A DNA stretch of 64,000 nucleotides from JBOCEF01 sp047610385 (lineage in GTDB: Bacteria > Pseudomonadota > Alphaproteobacteria > Rhodobacterales > Rhodobacteraceae), in the NCBI GenBank assembly GCA_047610385.1, contig JBLGAC010000014.1, positions 20,315 through 84,314 on the forward strand, given 5' to 3'. Below, piece after piece: positions 51,054 through 59,203 of this stretch. The stretch's first letter is position 1. Every line of letters starts with the position of its first letter. A program made the position numbers and the translations under genes. Below the pieces are notes generated by a model that made no database searches, was not told the DNA's origin, and saw only the letters and a list, made by a program, of their open reading frames with translations.

Positions 51054-52124
51054 ATGACTGATCTGCGTGATGCTGCCATTCCCGGGCCCTCGGCGCTGGC
51101 GATGATCCCGTTCGTCTCCGTCGCCGACATGCTGGCGCTGGTGAACAGGATCGGGCCAGAGGCCGCGATGCAGGACCTTGCCGCTGAGATCGAGGCCGAT
51201 TTTCGCCGCTGGCCCGAATTCGACAAGACCCCGCGCGTGGCATCCCATTCCCCCGGCGGGGTGATTGAACTGATGCCTGCCGCCGATGCCACCCATTACG
51301 GGTTCAAATACGTCAACGGCCACCCCAGCAACACCCGCACCGGGCACCAGACCGTGACCGCGTTCGGGGTGCTGTCCTCGGTCGCCAACGGCTATCCGCT
51401 GCTGATATCTGAGATGACCGTGCTGACCGCGCTGCGCACCGCCGCCACATCAGCGATGGCCGCGAAATGGCTGGCCCCCAAAGGCGCGACCACCATGGCG
51501 ATGATCGGCGCCGGGGCCCAATGCGAATTTCAGGCGCTGGCCTTCCGCGCCGTGTGCGGGATCAAGACCATCCGCCTTTACGACATCGACCCCGCCGCAT
51601 CGGTCAAAGCGGCCACCAACCTGCACGCCATGGGCATGGATGTGGAGATCTGCGCCAGCGGCCAACAGGCGGTTGAGGGCGCGCAGATCATCACCACCTG
51701 CACCGCAGACAAGCGCAACGCCACAGTGTTGTCAGACAACATGGTCGGCGCCGGGGTGCATGTGAACGCCATCGGCGGCGATTGCCCCGGCAAGACCGAA
51801 CTGGCTGAGGCAGTGCTGCACCGCGCCTCGATTTTTGTGGAATACCCCGAACAGACCCGCATCGAGGGCGAGATCCAGCAGCTTGCCCCCGACCACCCCG
51901 TCACTGAGCTGTGGCAGGTCATCACCGGCGCCGTGCATGGCCGCAAGGATACGCGCGAAATCACCATTTTCGACAGCGTCGGCTTCGCGATCGAAGATTT
52001 TTCAGCCCTGCGTTGGCTTTTGGGCCAAGTGCGCGCCGGGGCGCCGCACCAGATGCTGGATATGCTGGCAGACCCGGACGATCCGCGCGATCTGTTCGGC
52101 ATGGTGCGGCGCGCAAAGCCCTGA
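51054..52124 (+). CDS. ocd: Ornithine cyclodeaminase
   Basis: The 356-residue mu-crystallin-fold protein has KYVNGHPSNTRTGHQTVTAF, SEMTVLTALRTAATSAMAAK, MAMIGAGAQCEFQALAF for NAD binding, TTCTADKRNATVL and VNAIGGDCPGKTEL. These are ornithine cyclodeaminase signatures. The enzyme converts ornithine to proline and ammonia. Downstream of arginase it completes arginine to proline conversion, as in agrobacterial arc genes. AAGGAG precedes the ATG. The long N-terminal form (350-360 residues) matches the catabolic type. Confidence 0.9.
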   Translation: MTDLRDAAIPGPSALAMIPFVSVADMLALVNRIGPEAAMQDLAAEIEADFRRWPEFDKTPRVASHSPGGVIELMPAADATHYGFKYVNGHPSNTRTGHQTVTAFGVLSSVANGYPLLISEMTVLTALRTAATSAMAAKWLAPKGATTMAMIGAGAQCEFQALAFRAVCGIKTIRLYDIDPAASVKAATNLHAMGMDVEICASGQQAVEGAQIITTCTADKRNATVLSDNMVGAGVHVNAIGGDCPGKTELAEAVLHRASIFVEYPEQTRIEGEIQQLAPDHPVTELWQVITGAVHGRKDTREITIFDSVGFAIEDFSALRWLLGQVRAGAPHQMLDMLADPDDPRDLFGMVRRAKP

Positions 52125-52142
52125 GGATCACGGCACCTTCAT

Positions 52143-52170
52143 CGCCCCCCGCCGCTGCCATCGGGGGGCG
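52143..52170 (+). terminator. Hairpin after ocd
   Basis: CGCCCCCCG and CGGGGGGCG pair around a 10-nt loop, 18 nt past the ocd stop. No T-run follows. Confidence 0.45.
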
Positions 52171-52354
52171 AGCACGCTGGCCTCAGCCATAATCGCGCCC
52201 CCACCCGATCTGGCAGCGCGCAGCAGGCCCCGCGCCTCAATGCCGCCGCCTGCCTTCCCGGGCGGCGCGGGGGCCCCAGGGGATCGTCGTGCCCAACCGT
52301 GGTGCCCTCCCCTCCGCGCGATGCCCCCAAATGCCCCGGCTGAGCTGAGCGCCC

Positions 52355-52377
52355 CAGATTATTCGCAGAATAATCTG
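52355..52377. repeat. Perfect AT-rich palindrome in non-coding DNA
   Basis: CAGATTATTC and GAATAATCTG are perfect 10-bp arms around GCA, flanked on both sides by GCGCCCC-like sequence. In this GC-rich background it looks like a protein-binding site, a relic IS end or an integration site. No gene start lies nearby. Confidence 0.55.
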
Positions 52378-52529
52378 CGCCCCGATCGCCAGCGCCGCTG
52401 CATCCAGCAAGGGCTTTCGCTGGCAACTCAGGCCCTGCGCGCACGCGGCGGGGCACGGCAGGGCCTGCAAGGCTCATTGTGCCTGCAGCCCCACCAACCC
52501 GACCTTCAGATGGCCGCCAACGCGCGATT

Positions 52530-53215
52530 TGTTCATCACCGACATCGGAACGCTGCAAGGTGCCGCCAATAACCTGATGGCGGTCGTGTCACACCCGATT
52601 GCGACGCGTCGAACCTGCACCCCGAAACCCATCATGCGCGCGATGCGGGCACGCTTGGCGTATTGAACCTGATCCATCGTGGAGTGCCGTTTGTGGTTGG
52701 AATTGGACGGTATGATCGGGTGCGCCCCCCCGTAGACACTTCGCGCAGGCGCTGCCCGGCAGACGCCAACAGTGTGGAGGCCCCAAAGATATTAACTGTC
52801 TCGCCAAGCGCCAAAAAGACCGCGCCCGGCAGAATATGCGCCTTCGTCAGAACATTTTCTTTGGCATCTAAGCTGCCCTGATATTGGCTCAACGCATTCA
52901 ATTATTTCTTTCTTTGTCCCAATTTGGCGCCCGTGCTGATGCGTGCGGATGACGGCGATGGCGATCATCTGGATCGCGCCAACGCCGCTAGGTGGCCACC
53001 CAACGCCTAAGCCGCACCAGCGGACGAGCCTGCGCCCTGCGCATGTTCCACTTGCCGAACCGCTCGGGCAGGTCGCGCTATGGTGAGCCGATCCGGGCGA
53101 TGCCTTCGCACCCCAACGATTGCCGAGGGATGGCGGCAGGCGCGATCCCGTTCAGGCAGCAGGCAATCGCGAAATCAGCACCCATTTGGCGTCGTCGATC
53201 AAGTTGGTGGCCATG
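52530..53215 (-). mobile_element. Heavily decayed IS5-family transposase
   Basis: Minus-strand frames in order carry NLIDDAKWVLISR, RIGSP-stop-RDLPERFGKWN, MIAIAVIRTHQHGRQIGTKK, KENVLTKAHILPG, and finally QYAKRARIARMMGFG with RRVAIGCDTTAIRLLAAP. These match successive blocks of IS5-family transposases (TGSPWRDLPERFGKWN, DxxxVRAHQHAAG, GLTTKIH, RNxxER..FxRLK..RRVATRYDKTA). Several frameshifts and stops occur, and the first catalytic Asp appears replaced (MIAIAV). The element is long dead. The 52171-52529 stretch beside it contains only the palindrome at 52355. Confidence 0.65.
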
Positions 53216-53920
53216 GCAGGCACCCAATTTCCAACCTTGAAACCCGGCGTGGGCGCTATGCGCATCCGCTTTACTCACATGAATTAGGTTGCCTTTTTGA
53301 CATTAACAAACACGTTTTGGGCTCACCTCTGGCCTTGAGCGACACATGCGCCGGTAAAATAAGGCGCATCCAGAACATAATCACTGGAAAACTGGCTGAT
53401 GCCCGCACGGATCAACAGTTGTCATGGATATGACCGCACCTCTGTCTCGCCATATGCCGTTTGATTTCATGCAGGCATCATCATCCATGGCGCATTTGGC
53501 GTCTGTGTGGTGCGATGATTGCTTTCGCGGCTTTTGGGTCACCAGCTTTGCCGTGCCGCCGAACGCGTTGCCACCTGCGCCAGCGGGCTGGGCGGCAGCA
53601 AAGCACGCGGTGGTCATCAGGCTGATGGTCGGGGCACCAATCGCGGGCGCGAAATGCGGCATGGGGCCCAGCAGCGAAAGGGTGGCGACGCGCACGCAGG
53701 CCCCGCTTCGCACCCATTATGCTTTTGCGATGCCCGGGGGGCATCACAAACTCCACGACACCTGATCAAATGCCATTGTCGCGCCGCCCCTAAAGACCAT
53801 CAAACCCGCAGCACGCGCCATGTATCGCATGGCCATCTTCGATGGTGATCGGGCCTGAGGCGACCTGTCGGTGCCGCCGGTCAAACCCTTGGTGCCTGTG
53901 GTCGTCATGGGCGCGGCGGC
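53216..53920. other. Gene-free stretch, nothing recognised
   Basis: About 700 bp between the IS remnant and the antiporter gene. Short open frames on both strands (for example 53381-53713 minus) show no domain, no convincing ribosome site and mutually overlapping frames. It is probably decayed sequence. Confidence 0.5.
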
Positions 53921-56431
53921 TTAGCCTTCGTTTCTGGCGGGGCCGCGCGGGACTGCGGACACCTCTGAGGAGGTCATGGTCGCGCTCCAACTTGGCGCAT
54001 CGCGCACCAGCGCGCGGAAATCGCGCACCGACATGCGGAAGCATTGGGTGTGGGTCAGCGACACCGCCTCAGCGGGCAGCAAAGCGGGGTTCAGGACCCG
54101 GTGCTGGCCAAATGCCTGTCCGCGACCAAGGCGGGTGACATCGTCGCCGCGACGGACCTCCACCGCGCCATTTGCGATGAAATAGATGCTGTCGACCGTG
54201 GCGCCGCGCGCGTAAATCTGCGCGCCGGGGCCAAACACGACCGGCTTCATCAGCTTGGCCGCGTCCTTCAATTCCTTGTCCGGCAGGCTTTCGAACGCGC
54301 GCAGCGAGCGCAGCAATTCAGGCTTGGGCAGCATGATGTCGATGCGCCCGATGCGCGACCGCGCGGCGTGGATGGCCTTGGCCTCACCAACCAAGGACCG
54401 GCCAATTTCTGGGCCGACGATACCAGCCTCAACCATGCCATCGATCTGGCGGATTTCTTCGTGGAACGCGATGCTTTCGATCACCGATTGCTCCAACGCT
54501 TGGGCGAAATCGGGGTATTGCAGGCGCACCACGTCGATGTCGCGCTCCAGCTCATCCAACCTGCGGCGCAGGATTTCCTCAAGGATGTCGACCACCCGGC
54601 GTTCAAAGATCCGGCCCAGATGGTTGTCCGCAAACCAGCGCAATTGCAGCACCAGCACCCGGTCGATCAGCTGATAGTGGAACCGCCGCGACAAAATCCC
54701 CGCCAGAGGCCGCCGGATGCCCAGCCGCCGCGACGCCATATTGGCAAGCGCCAGCCCCGCGCCCCCGGCATATGCCCTGCGCCACGCGCGCAGATACCCC
54801 ACGCGCCCCATCGCCTGCGCATCGTCGCGCATGGTGTCGAGCGTGAACAGATGCCGGTCCACCATCCCGCTTGGCAGGCCCGATCGCAGCCGCCCATCCA
54901 GCAGCAGGTTGCGTTCCTGGTTGATCATGGCGCGCAGGCCCAGCACGACTTTGTCGCGGTCGGGCACCCGCTCAAACGCGCCGGGATCGGACGCATCGGT
55001 CAGGCGTTCTTGATAAAGCGCAATCACTGCCTCAACGGTTTCGGGCGCGATGTCGGCGCGGGCGGTGAACGACACAAGGCCAGCCTTGGTCTGTTCAATC
55101 GTGTCGTTCAGCACATGGGTGCGAAACGCGCGTTCCACCGGCGGCAGGCGGTCCAGTTCCAGCGCGCGCGCCAGCGGACGCAAGGTGGACCCTTGGATGA
55201 TCAGCGTGAACAGCGTGTAGCCCGACGCAGTGATGGCGATGAAATTGGTCGCATCGGGCGGCACGAACGGATTTTCATAGACCGCCAGCACCAGCGCCAG
55301 CGTCATCGCCCCGCGCAGGCCGCCCCAGATTAAGGCAATGTTCATCTTGCTGTCGATTTCGCGCATCAGCCGGATGCGGGCGAAAAACGGCGCAAAGATC
55401 AGCAGCATGATGCTGCGCGCGGTCAGGGCGGCAAGAATGGTGACCGCGATCAGGCTAAGGTCCTGCGGCGCAAAGTTGGACAGCATTCGCGGGATCATCA
55501 GCGCCGCAAGCACAAAGATCAGCCCCGTCGCCCAGTCGGCCACCTGTTCGAGCATCTCACGCAGAAAGCGGAAATCTTCGCGCGTCAGGCGCGAGCGTCC
55601 GATGGCTGACAGAGTGATCCCCGCCGCCACCGCCGCCACCACGCCTGAGGCATGCTCCACCGCCTCAGACCCGATGAACACCAGATAAGGCAGCGCCAGG
55701 ATCAGCGTGACCTGCGAGGACCGGAAATCGCGCAACCGCTCCAACACCCGCGTCGCAACGATGCCCGCCAGAATGCCCAAGGCCGATCCGCCCGCAACGC
55801 CATAGCCGATTTCGGCGGCGGCATGGCCCCAGGATGCGTCCTCGCCAGCCACCCAGGCGGCCAGCAGTGTGGAATATACCGCGATGGCGGTGGCGTCGTT
55901 CAGAAGGCTCTCGCCCTCCACCAACCGCGTCAGGCGCGCGGGCACGCCCAGATCACGGAAAATGGCGATGACCGCGCTGGGGTCAGTGGTGGCAACGATG
56001 GACCCGACCAGAAGGCAGATCAGCAAGGGCTGGCCAGACACCATGTAAAGCGCCCCGCCGATCAGCCCGACTGAAAACAGGACCGCCAGGATCGCCAGCA
56101 GAAAAATCGCAAAGCTGTCGCGCGCCAGATGCCGCACATCGATGCCGACGGCCCCTTGGAACAGCAAGATCGGCAGCAGCGCATAGAAAAACGCGTCCGA
56201 GGACACCGGGATGTCCTGCAAATAGACCGCAAGGCGGGATGCGGCATCCCCGCCGACCACCTGATTGGCGGAGGCATACCGTTCTACCGCCGCCGCAGCC
56301 AGCGAGATGGCGATGCCGAACACCGCCAGCACCACCGCAAACGGCGCCTGCAGCCAGGCCGATACCGGCCGCGCAAGCGCTGAGAGCGTGAGGATGGTCG
56401 CGACGACGAGGACGATCTCAATGACGCTCAA
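53921..56431 (-). CDS. CPA1 Na+/H+ antiporter with cyclic-nucleotide-binding domain
   Basis: The 836-residue protein (TTG start with GGGAGA 7 nt upstream; an ATG at 56470 is the alternative) has about 12 helices of the CPA1/NhaP exchanger type. Motifs include YALLPILLFQGAVGID, SIVATTDPSAVIAIFRDLG (ion-site region) and VEGESLLNDATAIAVYS. A long cytosolic helical segment follows from about 410 to 690. Near the C terminus comes a cNMP-binding fold (KPVVFGPGAQIYARG, IYFIANGAVEVRRGD, GRGQAFGQH). This layout resembles SOS1-like and sperm NHE-like exchangers, which are regulated by the C-terminal domain. It should trade cytosolic Na+ or K+ for protons. It is transcribed alone. Confidence 0.85.
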   Translation of the reverse strand: MSVIEIVLVVATILTLSALARPVSAWLQAPFAVVLAVFGIAISLAAAAVERYASANQVVGGDAASRLAVYLQDIPVSSDAFFYALLPILLFQGAVGIDVRHLARDSFAIFLLAILAVLFSVGLIGGALYMVSGQPLLICLLVGSIVATTDPSAVIAIFRDLGVPARLTRLVEGESLLNDATAIAVYSTLLAAWVAGEDASWGHAAAEIGYGVAGGSALGILAGIVATRVLERLRDFRSSQVTLILALPYLVFIGSEAVEHASGVVAAVAAGITLSAIGRSRLTREDFRFLREMLEQVADWATGLIFVLAALMIPRMLSNFAPQDLSLIAVTILAALTARSIMLLIFAPFFARIRLMREIDSKMNIALIWGGLRGAMTLALVLAVYENPFVPPDATNFIAITASGYTLFTLIIQGSTLRPLARALELDRLPPVERAFRTHVLNDTIEQTKAGLVSFTARADIAPETVEAVIALYQERLTDASDPGAFERVPDRDKVVLGLRAMINQERNLLLDGRLRSGLPSGMVDRHLFTLDTMRDDAQAMGRVGYLRAWRRAYAGGAGLALANMASRRLGIRRPLAGILSRRFHYQLIDRVLVLQLRWFADNHLGRIFERRVVDILEEILRRRLDELERDIDVVRLQYPDFAQALEQSVIESIAFHEEIRQIDGMVEAGIVGPEIGRSLVGEAKAIHAARSRIGRIDIMLPKPELLRSLRAFESLPDKELKDAAKLMKPVVFGPGAQIYARGATVDSIYFIANGAVEVRRGDDVTRLGRGQAFGQHRVLNPALLPAEAVSLTHTQCFRMSVRDFRALVRDAPSWSATMTSSEVSAVPRGPARNEG

Positions 56432-56507
56432 GGCTGTCTCCCGGACGGCAGGGCGACGGCCCCACTGCATCCTGTTTAACCTATTGCAGGCGCGCGCATA
56501 AGGGCGC

Positions 56508-57701
56508 TCAGCGCGCGGTGGGGGGCCTGCGTGCTGCGGCGATCAGATCAGGGTCGGGGCAAAACCGTTCCATCAGCGGCAAAAGCGCGGCGCCCAGCAC
56601 GCGGGCGGCAGGGCCGATCGATCCCGGCGCGACGGTGGCGCGGCTCAGCCCCGCGTGATTGAACCGCGTCATCTCAGCCGCCATCAGCCGGGCAAGCCGT
56701 GCGCGCCAGACCGGGCCAATCACGCCGTCGATCACCACGGCTTCGAAATCAAACACCGCCATTGCCGCCACCGCAGCGCGCGCCAGTGCGGGGGCGGCAA
56801 TGACAGCCCATGCATCAAACACCGCGTCGCGCGCGGGCGTCGGGCCTGCGGACAGGCGGCCCTCACCGCCCAGACCGGCATCCTCCAGCATCCGCTCCAG
56901 CTCGATTGCGGAGGCGAGGTGGATCAGCTGCGCCGGGTACCCCTGCGCGTCCTGTGCAGCCATGGGCATCGACCCCAGCGCGCCTGCATTCATCTGCGCC
57001 CCGCGCATCAGCCGCCCGTCCAGCACCACACCGCCGCCCACAAAAGCACCGACATAAATATAAAGCGCATCCCGCGCCGACATGGCATCGCCCACGATCA
57101 TCTCAGCCGCGCAGGCGGCGGTGGCGTCATTGATGACCCGCGCAGGAATGCCCGTGGCCTCTTGCAAGGCGCGCGCGGGATCCAGACCTTTCCACTCTGC
57201 AAGCGCCCCAGCACCGACGCCCATTTGCGCGGGCCATTCATGCAGGTCCCCCGGCATCGCGATGCCTAGGCCGACAACCCGGTCGCGCGCACCGCGCGGC
57301 GCATCAGCCAGCAGGCCTTGCACCATGGCGCACACCGCCTGAAGGGTCTGGGCGGGCAGCGGTACGGACTGGCGCATCCGGGCCTTGCGCACCACGTCAC
57401 CCATCATGTCGACCAGCACCACCTCAAGGCTGCGGCGCCCGATCTTGACGCCGACCGAATAGGCGCCCGCCGGGTTCAGCGCGATGGGGGTCGATGGTTG
57501 GCCCACCAACCCGCGGATTTTGGGCAGCTTCAACAGGGTTTCGCCATCAATCAGCGCATCCACGATCACCCGCGCGGCCTGCACCGACAGGCCGGTGGCG
57601 CGCGCGATCTCAGCCTTGGACATGGCACCGCCAGCCCGGATCGCACTGATGATCAGACGTTCATTATAGGCCCTGAGCCCGCTGGTGTCGCCGCCGCGCA
57701 T
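56508..57701 (-). CDS. frcR: ROK-family repressor, FrcR-like
   Basis: The 397-residue regulator has an N-terminal winged helix (RAYNERLIISAIRAGGAMSK, AEIARATGLSVQAARVIVDA) and a ROK sugar-kinase-like domain (YSVGVKIGRRSLEVVLVD, GIAMPGDLHEWP, YIYVGAFVGGGVVLDG, GALGSMP). The GxRxYNERL start and KIGRRS match FrcR of rhizobial fructose operons. The ExGH zinc motif of many ROK proteins is modified here. It is divergent from the frcB and frcA remnants and an intact fructokinase gene, supporting the frc assignment. It now probably controls only the kinase and itself. Confidence 0.8.
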   Translation of the reverse strand: MRGGDTSGLRAYNERLIISAIRAGGAMSKAEIARATGLSVQAARVIVDALIDGETLLKLPKIRGLVGQPSTPIALNPAGAYSVGVKIGRRSLEVVLVDMMGDVVRKARMRQSVPLPAQTLQAVCAMVQGLLADAPRGARDRVVGLGIAMPGDLHEWPAQMGVGAGALAEWKGLDPARALQEATGIPARVINDATAACAAEMIVGDAMSARDALYIYVGAFVGGGVVLDGRLMRGAQMNAGALGSMPMAAQDAQGYPAQLIHLASAIELERMLEDAGLGGEGRLSAGPTPARDAVFDAWAVIAAPALARAAVAAMAVFDFEAVVIDGVIGPVWRARLARLMAAEMTRFNHAGLSRATVAPGSIGPAARVLGAALLPLMERFCPDPDLIAAARRPPTAR

Positions 57702-57773
57702 GCCCGCCCCACCCTTTGCTGCGCGCCGCTGACGGGGGCACCTGAAACCGGGTGCAAGATTAGTGGATCTCTA

Positions 57774-57797
57774 ATTAAAAAAGCAATCTTATTTAAT
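57774..57797. promoter_or_regulatory. AT-rich operator candidate between frcR and frc remnants
   Basis: ATTAAA and TTTAAT flank a 12-nt spacer in an AT-rich island of about 50 bp between divergent genes. ROK repressors bind AT-rich repeats of this kind. The precise site is uncertain. Confidence 0.4.
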
Positions 57798-57886
57798 AAT
57801 TGACTCGCGGTCCCCACCACGCCATCAAACAATCGTCGCAACGGCGTTTTCGTCGGGACAGATGGCACCAAACCACCCTAGCCGAC

Positions 57887-58078
57887 GTGATCATCGAAGT
57901 GCCGCCCAAGACCGATCCGTTCTTTGTGAAAATGAAGGAAGGCGCCCTTCCCGCCACCGATGGCCATGAGGCGCTGAAAGCTGTCGGCATCAAGCACGGC
58001 ATCCTGACCATGCCCGACGACGGCGGCCCCGGCCTGCGCAAGGTGGCTGACGGCATCATTGGCACCACGCCCATGCAA
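57887..58078 (+). pseudogene. frcB: frcB remnant: sugar ABC binding protein with core deleted
   Basis: The frame encodes VIIEVPPKTDPFFVKMKEGA joined directly to ATDGHEALKAVGIKHGIL, MPDDGGPGLRKVADGIIG and TTPMQ. In FrcB-type fructose-binding proteins FFVKMKEGA lies near the N terminus, while AxxALKAVG, VDGGxxGxxxVADGxIG and TxxQ lie near the C terminus. About 200 residues between them are missing. The signal peptide is also lost. It is thus an internal-deletion scar rather than a short protein. Confidence 0.7.
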
Positions 58079-58100
58079 AATGGCGTCGATGGGCGCCGCA

Positions 58101-58129
58101 TGTGTGTGTGGTGTGTGGTGTGTGTGTGG
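58101..58129 (+). repeat. GT-rich microsatellite at the frcB/frcA scar
   Basis: A run of TG units with three GG interruptions lies exactly between the frcB and frcA remnants, where frcC and most of frcA should be. Such a tract could be a by-product of the deletion or of slippage. Confidence 0.7.
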
Positions 58130-58157
58130 CCGACAAGCCGGTCGAAGGCATTCCCTC

Positions 58158-58286
58158 AATCACATTCACCGCTTCGGCATGCGCAATGCGGTGATCAAGC
58201 CCAAGGACCGTCTCATGTCCAAGCCCTTAGCCATCATGACCGGGGCCATGGTGCCCCCCGCCCCCAAGCGCACGGAGACCACCTGA
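58158..58286 (+). pseudogene. frcA: frcA remnant: C terminus of sugar ABC ATPase
   Basis: The frame encodes HIHRFGMRNAVIKPKDRLMS and LAIMTGAMVPPAPKRTETT before TGA. FrcA-type ATPases end with a similar HIHRLG, VI-P, MSDAVAxMTGAM block. Only this tail survives. Its TGA overlaps the kinase ATG (TGATG), the kind of coupling expected in an original frcA-frcK junction, which supports the assignment. All Walker motifs are gone. Confidence 0.6.
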
Positions 58287-59203
58287 TGTTCGTCGTCTGC
58301 GGCGAGGCGCTGTGGGATCTGTTCGCTGAGCAAACCAGCGACGATCTGATCTTTCGCGCCCGGATCGGCGGGTCGCCCTTCAATGTGGCGGTGGGTCTGG
58401 CGCGACTGGGGGTCGATGCGGCGCTGATGACCGGGCTGTCGACGGACCGTTTGGGTGCCCGGCTCGACGCCGTTTTGGCCCACGAAGGGGTGTCGCGCGA
58501 CCTGTTGCAGCGCGTGCCCGATCGCACCACGCTCAGCCTCGTGGACATCGCGGGCGATGGCGGGCCGTCCTATGTTTTCTATGGCGATGGCGCGGCGGAT
58601 CGCGCGGTGGTGGCCGTGCCGGAATTTGGCGCGCCAGTGTGGGGCGTGCATATGGGCAGCTTCAGCTTGATGGTGCAGCCCGTCGGCGACGCGCTTTTGG
58701 CCATGGCAGCGCGCGAGGCAGGGCGCAGGCTGGTGACGCTCGACCCCAATGTGCGCCTGAATGTGGTCCCTGACACCGGCATCTGGCGCGCCCGCATCAC
58801 AGCCTTCGCCGCCCATGCCGATCTGATCAAGGTCAGTGCTGAGGATCTGGGCCTGCTGTGGCCCGGCGCTGATCCCGCAGACATCGCGCAGCGCTGGCGC
58901 AGTGGCGGCGCGGCGCTGGTCATCATCACCCATGGCGGCGATGGGGCTGAGGCGTTCGGCGCCTTTGGCCATGTGCGTGTGCCGGGCCGCCGGGTGCAGG
59001 TGGTCGACACCGTTGGCGCGGGCGACAGTTTCATGGCCGCGCTGATCGCCGGGCTGGCCGCGCGCGGCGCGCGCACCCGCGCCGCTCTTGTGGCGCTGAC
59101 CGACGCCGAGGCGCTGTTGGCCGAGGCCGCCCGCGCCGCCGCGATCACATGCGGCAGGCGCGGCGCCGATCTGCCGCGCAAGGCAGATCTGGCCCAGGTT
59201 TAG
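58286..59203 (+). CDS. frcK: PfkB-family fructokinase
   Basis: The 305-residue kinase begins FVVCGEALWDLFAEQ and has GGSPFNVAVGLARLGVDAAL, LDPNVRLNVVPD and DTVGAGDSFMAALIAGLA with the catalytic Asp in GAGD. These are fructokinase-type PfkB features. It would make fructose 6-phosphate. It retains an overlap with the frcA remnant stop and is intact although the transporter is lost, so fructose must enter another way or the kinase serves another sugar. GGAG precedes the start. Its last 4 bases overlap the converging M20 peptidase gene. Confidence 0.85.
   Translation: MFVVCGEALWDLFAEQTSDDLIFRARIGGSPFNVAVGLARLGVDAALMTGLSTDRLGARLDAVLAHEGVSRDLLQRVPDRTTLSLVDIAGDGGPSYVFYGDGAADRAVVAVPEFGAPVWGVHMGSFSLMVQPVGDALLAMAAREAGRRLVTLDPNVRLNVVPDTGIWRARITAFAAHADLIKVSAEDLGLLWPGADPADIAQRWRSGGAALVIITHGGDGAEAFGAFGHVRVPGRRVQVVDTVGAGDSFMAALIAGLAARGARTRAALVALTDAEALLAEAARAAAITCGRRGADLPRKADLAQV

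Noticed and set aside
53381..53713. Possible small exported protein on the minus strand
   Set aside because: A signal-like segment is visible, but there is no ribosome site, no domain and competing frames overlap it in decayed DNA.
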